Source of the DNA: Arabidopsis thaliana
Taxonomy: Eukaryota > Streptophyta > Magnoliopsida > Brassicales > Brassicaceae
Length of the DNA: 64,000 nucleotides
Assembly (NCBI RefSeq): GCF_000001735.4
Contig: NC_003076.8
Location: 17,983,835 to 18,047,834 of the forward strand
Direction: 5' to 3'
A program made the translations under genes and the position numbers. How positions within the stretch are numbered: position 1 is the stretch's first letter; every line of letters starts with the position of its first letter. The notes under the pieces are model-generated. The model did not search any database, was not told the DNA's origin, and saw only the letters and a list, made by a program, of their open reading frames with translations. Below, piece after piece: positions 49,215 to 61,753 of the stretch.

Positions 49215-52200
49215 TCATTTATCGGTATCAGTTTGCATCTCCCTGTAACTGGCAGCTCTATTGTTGAAGACATTAAGAAGATATTCACTAGCTTGTCTTG
49301 AAGAAGGTCTCTCTTGAGGATAACTTTTTGTGCACTGAAGTGCTATTTCAAGAACCTGATAAGCTGCTTCTTCTTCGCAAGGTAACAGCGATTTAAGCTC
49401 TGAATCAATCAGCTTCTCTCTTGCTTCAGAACCCGGAGGTGTATCAAGAACTGTCTCTACCCATCTCACCATATCCGTCTCTTCATCAAACATTGCTTCG
49501 GTTGGCATTTTACCAGTCACAATCTCCATCAACACTATCCCCATACTGTAAACATCGCTCTTCTCAGTCGCCTTCAACGAGTACGCATACTCTGCGAAAA
49601 AAGAACGGTATCCAACACGTTAGGTTTAATAGTCGAATCGTAGTTAAGAAACCCGAGAAAGACATGTATGTACCGTACCTGGCGCGATGTAGCCATAAGA
49701 GCCTGCAAACATAGTGTTTGATTCTGTGTTGGTGTCATAATTCCCGGTTAGGATCTTGGCGAGTCCGAAATCTCCTAAATGTGCTTCTATGTTGGAATCA
49801 AGAAGCACATTACTAGACTTAATATCGCGATGAACAATCGGAGGAACACAGTCATAATGAAGATACTCCACTCCTTGAGCCAACCCAAGTGCTATTTTCA
49901 ATCTTGTTTCCCAACCAAGAACCTCCTTTTTCTTCGTATTCTCGTTGGCATGAAGCCAATCCCAAACGCTTCCATTCGCCATATACTCGTAGATCAACAG
50001 ATTCAAACCATCTGCTTTACTGCTACAATAACCCATTAGCTTAACCAAATGTCTATGTCTGATTGTTCCAAGTGTCTTAACTTCTCTGTTAAAGCTCTTG
50101 TTTGACATCAAATCATCTTTCCAAAGAATCTTCTTCACAGCTATCGTCTCGCCGTTCTTTAACTCCGCTTTGTAAACTTTTCCTGACCCTCCTGATCCAA
50201 TCATGAACTCTTCGTTAAGGTAATGTGTAGCTTCCATTATGTCATCCCACTTTATATCTGACTTTGCACCTCCATTACTAAATAGAGGAGCTTGTGAAGA
50301 AGAAGAGTTCGATGAAAATGCGCTGTTTCCGCCTCGCACTTTCTTGAAAAGATCATGGTTTTGCTTGAAGAAGAGGATGATAACAAGTACCATCAAAGCA
50401 ATCGCTGCTAATGATGAAATCGCAGAGATTATAACCACTGTTTTCGGACTAAGACTTCGTTGATTCTTTGATCCAGCTCTGTTGCAATGACTAAGAGGGC
50501 TTCCACAAAGACCTGCATTGCCTACAAACGCATCAGCTTGCCATCTAGAGAACTGTTTCTTTAACTTTCCCTCAAGGTTGTTGTAAGAGAGGTTAAGATA
50601 TCCCAAGCTTTTCATGTCACCGATTTGGCCAGGAACTTCTCCTACAAGCTGATTGTGAGACAGATCAAGAGATTCAAGCTTAGGTAACGTCGAAATCGTA
50701 GACGGTATACGTCCGGTAAAGTTGTTGTAGCTGAGATCTAAAGCACTTTGAAGATCTTGCAGCTGTCCAATCTCAACAGGAATCTCTCCGGTTAAAGCGT
50801 TTCTCGATAACCGAAGCTCGAAAAGCTTGCTCAGTTTCCCTATTGTAGAAGGCAGAGGACCTGAAAGCTGATTCTCTTCGAGGTTCAACGCATTGAGAGC
50901 TTGCAAGTTACCAATCTCTTGCGGGATCGAGCCGTTGAGTGAGTTACCATCAAGAAATAGCGTAAGAATATTGGTTAAGCTGAAAATCTCAGTAGGGAGA
51001 GACCCAACAAACTTATTAGAAGAAAGCTTTAGCTCTCCCAACAATGGAAGCTTTCCAAGCCATGTAGGTATCACCCCTGAAAGATAGTTATTGTTGAGAT
51101 CAATGTGTGTCAGCTTCTTGCACAAACCGAGCTCCACCGGTATGATTCCTGAGAGAGAGTTTCTTGAAATATCCAATAAAGAAAGCTCACTGATCTTCCC
51201 AAATGTCCGAGGGATTCTTCCTGTGAACTGATTCTTCCCCAGCCTTAACCGATCAAGATTCGTAGACTTACCTAGCTCAAGAGGTATATCTCCCTCAAAT
51301 CCGTTTTCCGTGACATCAAACGAGAGATACGAGCTTGAACCGCACAATGGACTTATCGAACCATTGAACTTGTTGCTTGAAAAATTGATTCTTGTGAGGT
51401 TCTTGAGGTTGATAAGTGAATCCGGAAGATTTCCTTGAAGAGAATTGTTGTAGATCATAAACAGTTCTAATGCCGTTAAGAACCCGAACGAGGAAGGAAT
51501 TGAACCCGAGAGCTGGTTATCCGCTAAATCGATAACCGTCATTTGATGACAGTTACCTAAACTGGCGGGAATGTTACCTACAAGCTCGTTCTCTCTCAAG
51601 TGAAGACGAGTAAGATCTTTCAATCTTCCAATTGAAGAAGGAATCTCTCCACTTAAACGATTCCCGTACCAATCAATCTCCTGCAGTCTCGTGCAATTCC
51701 CAATCTCAACCGGCATTTCACCCGAAAACCGATTCTCATACAGATACATAATCTCCAATTTACCAAGAAATCCGATTTCTTTAGGTACCTTGCCTTCCAA
51801 GTTATTGTGATAGAGAGTAAACTCTTGTAGATTCGTGAGGTTTGATATTGATGAAGATAACGTACCCTCCAAGCTATTGTTGTTAAGATAAAGATTCGTG
51901 AGTTCGACGAGCTGAAACAACGAATCCGGGATTTGACCTGTAAGCGTATTGTTCGACAAATCAAGCAATTTTAATGACTGACAGTTGCTGATTTCCGCTG
52001 GAATTTCGCCGGAAAGCTGAGTTTCAGACAGAAACAGTTGCTTCAAGCTTGTGTTGTTAGAACATATAGTCTTTGGTAACGAACCAGAGAGACGATTTTT
52101 CGCTAATACCAAGAACTCAAGCTGATTCATTCTCCAGAACTCTTCGTGTATCACTCCGGTGAGATTATTAGAAGACAAATCAAGTGTTTGAAGATTCGCT

Positions 52201-53060
52201 AATTCTGTTAATCTCTTTGGAATCAAACCCTGTAACTGATTACCAATCAAATTAAGGTATTGGATACTAACCAAATCACCGAGTTGACTCGGTATCTCAC
52301 CGGAGAAACTGTTATCTCCCAAATTCAGCGTCTGGAGGTTCTTAAGTCGATTCAGCTCCGCCGGTAACGAACCGTTGAGACGATTAAACGCCGCGGCAAA
52401 CAAAGCGAGGCTGGTGCAGTTTCCGATTTCCGCCGGAATCGGTCCTTCGAGTTCGTTGTCTTGTAGTATCAAAGTCTGGAGCTGAACGAGTCTACCGAAT
52501 CGACTCGGTATAAGACCGGTGAGTCTACACGAAGCCAAAGCAAGCATCTGGAGGTTGACGAGGTTCCCAAACGTCTCCGGGATTGTTCCGTTGAGTTCGT
52601 TGTCTCCGAGTTTTAACGATTTGAGATTCACAAGTGAGCCGAGTTGACTCGGTATATCGCCACTGAGTAGGTTAGAGAAGAGATGCAACGATTCCAATGA
52701 AGAGGAGAGGTTAGAGAGAGTCGTTGGGATGGGACCGACAAGACGGTTCGAAGACAAATCGATGTGGATTAGGTTGTTAAACCGGCCGATCGAAGGAGAA
52801 ATTGAACCGGTTAAACCTAAACCGGAGAGATTTAAACCGATGATTTCACGACCACCGCATGTGACGCCGGTCCAGTTGCAGTAACTGGGACTACCGGAAT
52901 TCCAATCTCGGAGAACGTCTTCTTCTTTTGGGTTTGTGATAAAAGAGTTCTTCAGTTCGAGAAGAGTTTGAAGATCGTCTCTTTGACCCGGTTGACCCGA
53001 ACCCAACCCGGATGAGAAACAGAGGAAAAACAGAGCAAGAAGAACAGAGTTTTGCTGCAT
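49215..53060 (-). CDS. GSO2: LRR receptor kinase GASSHO2
   Basis: Two exons (53060-49679 and 49591-49215) encode 1252 residues. A signal peptide (MQQNSVLLALFFLCFSSGLG) and a capping region with NWNSGSPSYCNWTGVTC-type cysteines precede about 30 leucine-rich repeats of the LxxLxxLxLxxNxLxGxIP type. A membrane span (about 880-900, VVIISAISSLAAIALMVLVI) and a Ser/Thr kinase domain follow. The kinase has ETIAVKK (ATP lysine), HRD with Asp1079 and DFG with Asp1097, so it is catalytically complete. The intron splits the activation segment right after GYIAP, as in close relatives. GSO2 acts with GSO1/SGN3 in embryonic cuticle integrity and seedling epidermis, perceiving sulfated peptides of the CIF/TWS1 class. 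Recalled locus At5g44700. Confidence 0.97.
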
Positions 53061-56000
53061 TTTTTTTCTTCTTCTTCTTCTTCAAGAAACAAGAGATCTG
53101 TGAGAGTAATAGTGAATGAAAGAAGCTTCTTCGAGTTCTTGTGGTAGTGAGACGACTAATGTTGGAAACATAGAGAATTTAAGACAACTGTTTGGTTTTG
53201 GATGAAGTAAGACGATTGGTTATAAGAACGGTGCATGGGGACTATCTCTGTATCTCTGTTCTGTATACGCGTCTAAGTATGTGTGTTTGGGTTTGATGTG
53301 GTAAGTAGGAGGAGAAGTAAATGCAGAGGATAAAGTTTTGGGATCGGCTATAAAGGCTAGAACTATATATAGAGTGTTTTTTTTTATATATATATCTCTT
53401 CTGTTTTCGGATCTTTCATTGAGAAGGAGAGTAATGAGAAAGAGAAGAAGAAGGTCAAAGAGGGTCAGAGAAGAGACATTGGAAAATGCAATTGCAAGTG
53501 TCCATTTATGTTGCGGCTATGCCAATGTGTATTTATGTTCTTTTCTAGTACTAGTACTTAAATTGTTTTGGATTTTAGTTTTGTAAAAAAAGTTTAGATT
53601 CTTCCTAATAATCTCTTTCGAACCAGAGACCTAAACAAATATTTTTTTAAGCCGTTGCTAATGATCGAAATATGGATTTTAAAACCTTTTTTGATGGGTC
53701 GATATCGCATCGGTTGATTTACTTATACCAAGATAATATGCGGAACTCGGAATGGGTTATATGCTACTTTGCGATATTTTATGAAGCCTATAGGTTTTCG
53801 AAATAACAATTTATGTATTTTGTATGTTAAGTGATCAATTTCTTAAAATAGTTTAATGATTTTTTATTTCATTCAATAAAAATTTGTGAATTTTGTGATC
53901 TTGTAGATTCGATGAATTTGCCTCCAATCCATAAATTTTATTGGTTGAAACTTGAAATACAGTAAAAATATTGTGCAGTCTTTCAATTTGTCCTTTTTTC
54001 AACCCTTGTCTCTCTATTTGTTTACAGAAGTTCAGTTTGATGAGAGTCTAAGTCGTGTAAGTAATGGTAATGAGAAAAGAGATTTATGACAATGAGATAA
54101 ATAAGTTATATGATAATGGTTTACATATATAAATTGATATGGCTTTGACCTTGGCCAAGCAAAGAGAGTGGTTGAGATGAGAGACGATGACTTGGTTGAA
54201 TGACATTTCTTTAATTTCTGCTTTTGTTGTGAAGTGTGTTAGTTTCTCATTACTTAAGTCCTTTCATCAAAAAAGAGGGCAGTTGTATTTCTGTTTTTAG
54301 ATTTATAGAAAATTTCACACACAAATATATGGGTGGAATTAATATGTTAAATATTACATATATATTGTTGAGTATATATGATAAGCTAAATATTTATCAT
54401 ATTTGATAAACTTTAAAGAGGGTAAATTTCATAGCAAATTAAGCAAGGAGTCTAAATTTTTTAGATTGACAAAATAGTCCAACATATAAAGAATAGATTT
54501 TAAAATGTTGAACCCTAAAATCTAAACAAAATGCTCTTATATTTCCTCAAATTTACATGTAACCTATCTTTTAAATTTATATTATCTTTAAAAAGAAAAT
54601 TGCTCAATCATCCCTATAAATAATTGCTAGGTCAAAGGCATTCTCTCATCCATATTTTTTGTCATCACCCCAAACTCGGCAACATATTGGTTAGTTCTAA
54701 TTTGATTCTCTTTGATATTTTCCCGATTAATAAATAAAAGATTTTGTAGATGTCATCTTTGAAACAAAGGCCGAAGTATTCTAGCTGCTGAAGTTGAATC
54801 ACACCGTGTTCATACACTCTATAGAAATTCAATTGACTCTACCATCTATATACTACCATGAAAGAGACAACAATGGATTACAAATGCTTTTATTTTCCTT
54901 TTACTTAAATGATAAATACAGAATATTTTGAATTCTTGATCATAGTTTAACAGTTGATGTAATCATGAGCGGATCTAGAGTTATATTTTTACTGGATGCA
55001 TATAATTTCTTTTCGAAATAGATCGGAGACATTTAAAAGAGCTTACATTATTTTATTTTATCTGTTTTGTTTATAATTAGACAGGACATGTGGTACACTG
55101 GTATTTATGTTCATCTTAGAGCTCCTCAAGATCACGAGTTCGATTTTAACTTTTAAGAGTAGATTAGACTAGTTTAACTTCTTCTTATCTACGATCCAAA
55201 AACTAATGAATCCTTGTTAAAGTCCAAGGCTTCTTGATTAAAAAACAAAATGTCTTCTTTAACAATATTTTAGTTATATATACGAGTCAATTTTCTAGTA
55301 AGAAATCGTATTACCCGTTAGTCTAAAATCGATTAATTTAAGTATCAATTGATGTGAAGATGGTGATACGTCGTATTCATTATGGTTTATTTGTGTGAAA
55401 TGTTAAAGTGTACAAGTCTTATCTTATGGAAAAACATTCTCCTTTTGTATAAATGTGATGTTATTCCTGAAATATGATCAGTCTCAATTTGCATAGTTAA
55501 TTAATCGTCTTATTAGCTTGTGGTTGTGCCTATTAATGAAACCCAATTGCTAACAATTCATCTTCTTTCTTCTTTTGGCTCCTACTGACCAAACTTACCC
55601 ACATATAAAACTATAGGTAATCAATCTATCTCAAAGCATTGGGCCCTTTGACTACTTTCAACGTGTATATCTAAATGTTCTAAAACTTATCAATGAAGCA
55701 AAACGTTCCACAATTTTACATATTTGAAATAAATCGGTTTTTCAAATGAAAATACTTAATGTTTTTTTGGGATTTATACTCAAACTAAGCATCGCTAAGC
55801 CAATATATATAGACTAATAATTTTTAAGAAAATGACAAACATATATTTACTAAAAAGTTATTTCTCAAAACTAATTAACATATTTTCATAATATTCTTTT
55901 ATTCTTTTATTGTAGTACATTGACAGCGTTTTAAATATTAGTACTGACAACTTGGAGATTCTTTAAAAATCTAAAGAATTTGTTTGGCAAATTAGTCATT

Positions 56001-56121
56001 TCCGGAGAATATTTTTTTTTCTTTGACTAAAATATATACTTTATATTCAAGATTTTAACCAGATATACAAAAAGTTAGGATCAAAGACAATCATTCTAGA
56101 TCAACCACATTAAGTATTACA
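53061..56121. other. GSO2 promoter and AT-rich spacer
   Basis: The first 30 bp after the start codon carry a TTC trinucleotide run (53066-53084) in the GSO2 leader. The rest is AT-rich spacer. Short frames such as 53338-53586 (Arg-rich from GAGAAG repeats) have no domain. One candidate tRNA-derived element is listed separately. Confidence 0.5.
55091..55146 (+). repeat. Possible tRNA-derived SINE head (A and B boxes)
   Basis: TGGTACACTGG at 55091-55101 matches the Pol III A-box consensus TRGYNNANNGG exactly. GTTCGATTT at 55138-55146 matches the B box GWTCRANNC except for its last base. The 36-bp gap between them is close to tRNA spacing. The flanks do not fold as a tRNA. This suggests a decayed tRNA-derived SINE; its ends, tail and target duplication are not evident. 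Confidence 0.35.
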
Positions 56122-56290
56122 CTAAGCAATACTACTTTCTTTCTCAAAAAGATGTTTCAGCCAAAAAGGAAACCCGATTGCTACATACGATTGGCGGCGA
56201 TCCTCCATTGTCACGCTCTTGGCAATAAGATGAGCTCCAAGATTAGAGCTTCTTATTTCACCACACAATCTCTGGAGAATGTTCTAAATG
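56122..56290 (-). pseudogene. RNase H-like C-terminal remnant (retroelement-derived)
   Basis: The minus strand reads RSSNLGAHLIAKSVTMEDRR, then QSYVAIGFPFWLKHLFEKES, and stops with TAG at 56124-56122. The pattern R-x-S-N-x-x-A-H-L-I-A-K plus Y-V-A-x-G-x-P-x-W-L is the end of the RNase H-like domain found in plant LINE-derived proteins. The upstream catalytic acidic residues are missing or out of frame, so this is a fragment. Confidence 0.5.
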
Positions 56291-56641
56291 AGATAATTTT
56301 TGTGGACGTTGTGCAAATATCACACATGACAAAAAAAATAAAAATTGGTATAATCGTATGAATGATCTTTCAAACTGTCTTTTATTCGAAAGATGATTGT
56401 ATATGTGGATAGATGTCAACACACCAACAAACATTTTGATCCTATCTGTATAGCGAACAAAATATTTGTGAGAATATTGAACCAAGTCTTAACAATGGGA
56501 AGATTCATATCTTAGAGATCAGTGCAAAATTTGAGGGATCAAAAGATTAACGTCAAGTGTGTCATCAGACGAACTCCTACTTTTATGATACCCATAATCT
56601 TTCAATCTGTTCCGATTTAAAAATTTTAAATGTAATTACTG

Positions 56642-56763
56642 ATTGTTTGTAATTGATAATAAAAAAAAACTATTTCATATTTTCAATTTCTAACATTATT
56701 GTTTATTGTTTGTAATTAATAAAAGAAAAAAACATTTAATAGTTTTTCATTTTTGACATTATA
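56642..56763. repeat. Two-unit direct repeat, period 63 bp
   Basis: ATTGTTTGTAATTGATAATA... at 56642 and ATTGTTTGTAATTAATAAAA... at 56705 are similar over about 60 bp, each ending in a TTTC/T...ACATTAT motif. It is a small AT-rich tandem duplication about 190 bp before the tRNA gene. Confidence 0.6.
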
Positions 56764-56953
56764 CTTTCTTCAAATCTAAAACTACCAACGATGATATTTA
56801 TATTTTATTAATCCATTTATTCTTTGATATTTTCAAAAATGTCCATTAATGTTTTCATTGTTACTATTACTAAGTAATAAATAATATAAATAAACACTGA
56901 CAAACTGAAGTTACAGACTATAAATAATTTACCATACTAAATGTAACATCAAA

Positions 56954-57027
56954 GCTTTCATAGCTCAGTTGGTTAGAGCACCCGTTTAGTAAGCGGGAGG
57001 TCTTGAGTTCAACTCTCAATGAAAGCA
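56954..57027 (+). tRNA. tRNA-Thr (AGT anticodon)
   Basis: A 74-nt cloverleaf. Acceptor stem GCTTTCA (56954-56960) pairs with TGAAAGC (57020-57026), discriminator A at 57027. The A-box region is TAGCTCAGTTGG. The anticodon arm CCCGT-TTAGTAA-GCGGG has a seven-base loop with AGT. The T-arm is GAGTTCAACTC. There is no intron, CCA is not encoded, and a T run follows at 57028-57031 as a Pol III stop. The anticodon identifies threonine. Confidence 0.95.
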
Positions 57028-57786
57028 TTTTTCTCCTTCTTCTTTTTTATTGAACCCATACCCTCGAAAGCTTTTTCTTTTGTTATTTTTTGAAGTCTAT
57101 TTCTCTTTTCACTGTCTCTCGCAATCTCCGACTCTCTCCTTCTTATTTCGTCGCCGTCGCTACTCTTTCTCGTCGGTAAGTTCCCCTCTGTCATTTCCTT
57201 CTTCTCCAACATCTAATCTTATTGTCGATTGTGTAAATTGCTATGTTTTCCAGTTATTTACTCGGGCACGAAACATGTTCGATGAAATGTCTCAAAGAGT
57301 ATTTTTTTAGACTCATAACGAAACTGCTTATCTCTTTGCTTTTGTTCGTGATTTTGTATTGCGGTTCTAACGTTAATATGAACTGGGTTAGCTTTCAAAT
57401 TGTAAAAAAAGTTTACCAGATTCGTCTGGATCTAATGCTCATGTTTTAGTTTTGGAATAAAAAATGTCCAGTCTTTAGAAACTATTGTTAAGGAAACGGA
57501 ACCTAGTTTTGGAGAATCGTTAGTTAGAGTTGATCGCATTGACATAGCAACCTTAATTTTATGGTCTCATAGTTTGCAGATTCTCGTATTTCAGAAGCTA
57601 CTGTATTTCAACATCAAAGTTTGTACCTTTCTATGATGCATTTACCATTTTGGCTTTGAAGAAGATATATCTGAATTTTGATTGAAATGTTTACGTTTTT
57701 TTGTTAAATCTATCAGACTATAATGAGTGATTTTGTTTCATTGTGTTGCTTACGTTAAGGTGGTATAGTGTCAACTTTCAAGGAAG

Positions 57787-58488
57787 ATGGCTAGTGGTAG
57801 CCTGAAGAGCCTTATATCTTCAGCAGTGGGTCGAGGTGTGACCGAAGCAAGAGCAAGGATTTTCGGACATATGCTTAACCCAACGGGACAGAGATCTCCT
57901 CATAAGATATTAAGGAAGAAGCTTATTGGTGATAAGGTTGCAGAATGGTATCCATACGACATCAAGAATGAGGATCCCAATGTCTTGGCTAGAGAAGAAA
58001 AAGAGTACTTTCCTAAACCTCTCTTTTCTTGTTTACTTTCCAATTGATTGCTTTGTTTATCATAGAAAACTCTTTGAGTGGGATTGAGCTGGAACATGTT
58101 TCCACAAGCTTTTTAGTTCAATTGCTATTTGGGGGTTAGTATCCAAAATCCTAGACATGAGAAAGAAACTAGATGTAGATTGTATGAGCCTTCTTGTGAT
58201 TTGTGGAGCTTACGCAGAGTCATGTTCTTTGGTTTCTGGTGTAAAATGCAACATAGTCACGAACTAATCTTATTTGGCAAGGATAGTACTGTCTTTGAAA
58301 TTCACTTACACTTGGTTTTATATTCACTGCTTATGTTATCATTGTTTTCTCTCTGTTGAGAGGCATTTTAACTTAAGTTTGGGTGTTGTTGTTGTAGGCG
58401 GATATCGAAGCTTGAGATGTTGAAACGTCGTGACAAAGGACCACCAAAGAAGGGTCATGGAAAACGTGCTGCGAAGCGTAACAAGTAG
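57787..58488 (+). CDS. Mitochondrial small ribosomal subunit protein mS33 (S27-like)
   Basis: Two exons (57787-58004 and 58398-58488) give 102 residues. The start MASGSLKSLISSAVGRGVTEARARIFGHMLNP and the basic end PPKKGHGKRAAKRNK match the mS33/Rsm27 family in size and character. It would be part of the mitoribosome small subunit, with the N-terminus serving in import. Retaining the intron would give a wrong C-terminus (YFPKPLFSC). A leader intron starting near 57176 (CGTCG|GTAAGTT) is also likely. Recalled locus At5g44710. Confidence 0.88.
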
Positions 58489-59251
58489 AAGTAATAACCA
58501 TAGCTACAAAAAATTCTCTGCACTCTTAGAGTCAAACTCTTCTGGTTGAATCAGATAGAACTTATAAGTGAAAATTTCTCCTACTTAAAACTGAATTGGT
58601 TTCCAATGATGTTACTATGTTGAGACATAGTTGAAAGCTATTTGCTTCCCTTTTGACTAAAAATGTCAATGGCTTTTGTTTCTCTTCTCTTACTCTTTTA
58701 GTCTTTAGAGTTTTTTGAGATTAATATTGGTGAGATGTTTGTACTTTTTTGATCTAGTTTTTCTTATCTCGTGATAGATTTCAAATCCTCTTTGTCAGTC
58801 TTTGATGTTGGATTGAAAGTGAATTTATAGATTTTTACCTTTTCGAATTTAAATATTAAGGTGACTAAATACTGAAGTGGTAGGTCGGCCATTCTAATTC
58901 TGAGTACTAGTTCAACTATTCTGAGGTGGTAGGTCGACCATTCTAATACTGAAATGGAACGTGTCACTTGTTACTTGTTCTTATTGAGAATTGATTTTTT
59001 ACAGGGATCCTAATTACCACGGATTTACTTGAATGAGTTTAGTCCATCAAAAAGTTGAAAAAGAACCAAATATTAAAAGATGGTTGGTGTAACCTGTCTG
59101 CTTATATAATCCACGTGTGAAAAATGCATAAAACTCAAACGACAACATTTTGAAAACGATGGCAAATTCTTGAATGATTCTTCTTTTTATGTTCCCTTTT
59201 TACTAAAGCTAAAAGGATTCATTAGCAAGTGTTTGTGAAAGGGAGAGAGAA
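58489..59251. other. Spacer between mS33 and the MOSC gene
   Basis: 3' UTR of the mS33 gene, then spacer. A short direct duplication occurs near 58878-58950 (GTGGTAGGTCG[G/A]CCATTCTAAT.CTGA). No gene is seen. Confidence 0.5.
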
Positions 59252-61441
59252 ATGGAGGAAGGTCTAAAGATTCAATCTTTGGTCATTTATCCGATCAAAT
59301 CTTGCCGTGGAATCTCTGTTCCTCAGGCTACCGTTACTCATACTGGTAAAAACTAAGAACAATCTTCTTCTTCTTCTTCTACTCCTCTTAGTTTGACTTC
59401 TGAGAATTGAAAAAAGGTCCTTTTAAAAAAATTGGTATGAGAAAGATTCCCTTTTGATCATTCTTGATTTTCTGAGATTTTGATTATAAGATATGGGTTT
59501 TGTTTGATTTAGGGAAAGTCAACAAATTTTCCGAGAAAGTGAACAAATTGTCTCAGAAATTGCTATTAATAGGGTAAAATGAGAGTGAACACTTAAAGTC
59601 TCCACTTTTATGTTGGCATGAACATTTAGATTTTTCACTCTCATTGTTACGGGATCGATGATACTAGAAAGGGTCTTGCTTTATTAGTTTATTGGTTGGA
59701 AAATGAACAAATTATCTGGAAATTGTTCTTGTTTGATTGGATGGAAAGTGAACAATTTCTGGGAAGATGATATTATTTGGGTATAATGAGAGTGACCACT
59801 AAAGTTTTTCTCTTTTTTTTTTTGTTGGCATGAAGACTACAGTTTCACTCTCATTTCTGTTTCTTTATATGTTAAGGGTTCGAAGATAGCAGAAAAGGGT
59901 CTTGTTTGATTGATAGAATTGTGAACAAAGTTTCCGAGAAAGTGAACACAATGCTAATATATAGGGCTAAATTTTGATAAGAAACGGGAGAGTTTCATGT
60001 GTGTTAAAATTAAGATGGTGGAATGTTTGACTATGAAGTTGTCTTGGTGTTTGATCTAATGGATAATTCCATGGGTTTAATCTATGGAAACTGATGTAGG
60101 TTTTCAGTGGGACCGGTATTGGTTAGTTGTTAACTATAAAGGAAGAGCATACACTCAAAGAGTTGAGCCAACCCTTGCTCTTGTTGAATCGGAGTTGCCT
60201 AAGGAAGCCTTCTTGGAAGATTGGGAGCCAACAAATGACTCATTGTTGGGTAAATTTCTGGCTTAACTACGAGAATTGTCTCTGAATCGAGACTTCAATT
60301 TACGTTCTTGATTATTCATTTTGCAGTGATAAGAGCTCCTGGTATGAGTCCGTTAAAGATACCGTTGACTAGGCCAAGCTCGGTAGCAGAAGGTGTGTCG
60401 ATGTGGGAATGGTCTGGCTCTGCTTTTGATGAAGGAGAAGAAGCTGCGAAATGGTTTTCAGATTATCTTGGAAAACAAAGCCGTTTGGTTCGGTTTAATA
60501 AAGGTTTCAGTTTACTTTCTTTTGAATCTTTTGATTTGCAACAAATCTTAATGCACCGAGTTGATCAAGTTATTTGTCTACAGATACTGAAACTAGACCT
60601 TCACCTCCTGAGTTTGCAGCGGGTTACTCTACAACATTCATGGATATGTTTCCGTTTTTGGTTGCATCTCAGGTGAGCCAATATCTATATTTCCGATATC
60701 GGTTAATGTGAATAGGCATTTCCGCATTTGATCTTCTTTTTGTTTTTGGTTGTTAGGGTTCTTTAGACCATTTGAATACCCTTCTGCCAGAACCGGTGCC
60801 TATAAACCGTTTTAGACCCAAGTAAGCGATATCAATCATCTCGAGGTCTTATTATTACCTTCAATGATGGTTGTTTTGTTCATAATCTGTGGTTTGTTGT
60901 TTCTCTCTAGCATTCTTGTTGATAATTGTGATCCTTTCGGTGAAGATCTTTGGGATGAAATCAAAATAAACGATTTAGTCTTCCAAGGAGTTAGGCTATG
61001 TAGCCGCTGCAAGGTGATGATTATCTGAATATGACGTGAAAGTAATGTAACACTCAGATTCTCAAGTCGAGCTTTTAACCATTTTGTTCTTTCAGGTACC
61101 AACTGTGAATCAAGAAACCGGGGTTATGGGTAAAGCAGAACCAACTGAAACTCTGATGAAATTCAGATCAGACAATGTCTTAATGCCTGACAAGAAACCG
61201 CGTGGAAAGGTTAGCTATATAAGCTCTAGTCTGGTTTTCAGAAGAGACTTGTTGGATTGATTATGATGCTAAACCTATTCAATATATTGATTTCGGTTTA
61301 TGACAGGTTTTCTTTGGCAAGGAGATGGTTTGGAATTGGAACTTAACCAACACTGAAGGCGAAGGAAAGAAAACAATCAAAGTTGGTGATACCATCTCAG
61401 TCATAAGGAAGATCCCTTCCAGAGCTGAAGCAGCTGTTTAA
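59252..61441 (+). CDS. MOSC-domain amidoxime-reducing component (mARC type)
   Basis: Eight exons (59252-59345, 60100-60249, 60327-60503, 60584-60672, 60757-60821, 60911-61013, 61096-61209, 61307-61441) give 308 residues. The N-terminal MOSC_N beta-barrel begins IQSLVIYPIKSCRGI. The MOSC domain contains RPSPPEFAAGYSTTFMDMFPF, RFRPKNILVD and LCSRCKVPTVNQETG, where Cys225 is the expected molybdenum ligand. mARC proteins bind the sulfurase-type molybdenum cofactor and, with cytochrome b5 and its reductase, reduce N-hydroxylated compounds and can act in nitrite/NO chemistry. No cysteine-desulfurase domain is present, so it is not a full Moco sulfurase. Recalled locus At5g44720. Confidence 0.92.
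59505..59975. repeat. Tandem duplication inside intron 1 of the MOSC gene
   Basis: AAAGGGTCTTG recurs at 59668 and 59894 (226 bp apart). ATGAGAGTGA, GTTGGCATGAA, TTTCACTCTCATT and GAAAGTGAACA recur in the same order, with a third partial copy at 59930-59955. The block fills much of the 754-bp first intron and has no effect on the reading frame. Confidence 0.75.
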
Positions 61442-61753
61442 GTCAATACATAAACATGTTGCTTCTTCTTCTTCTGTTGTGTTGTGTTGTGTTGTTATCT
61501 CTAACTAAAGTAAAGAGAACTACTTTCTTGTTCATGTTAATTCCAAACTTGTTGAAAGTATGATTTTGTTTGGTTTTGATTGATCTTAAGCCTTGAAAAC
61601 ATGAGGATTTCGTCGAAACTTCTTGTAAGTTTTGATTGATCTTAAGCCTGCACCTTACTGTGATAGTAACCAAAGAAGCCGTTGAAACTTATTTTACTCA
61701 AATGTGCAATACTACAATACATTAGATTTCATACTTAAAGAGAGGTCTGCATT

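Noticed and set aside
51653-51964. 103-codon minus-strand frame inside GSO2
   Set aside because: Alternate-frame reading of the leucine-rich repeats of GSO2; the repeat periodicity belongs to the real frame.
53338-53586. 82-codon frame upstream of GSO2
   Set aside because: Arg-rich part comes from a GAGAAG purine tract in the GSO2 promoter; no homology recognised.
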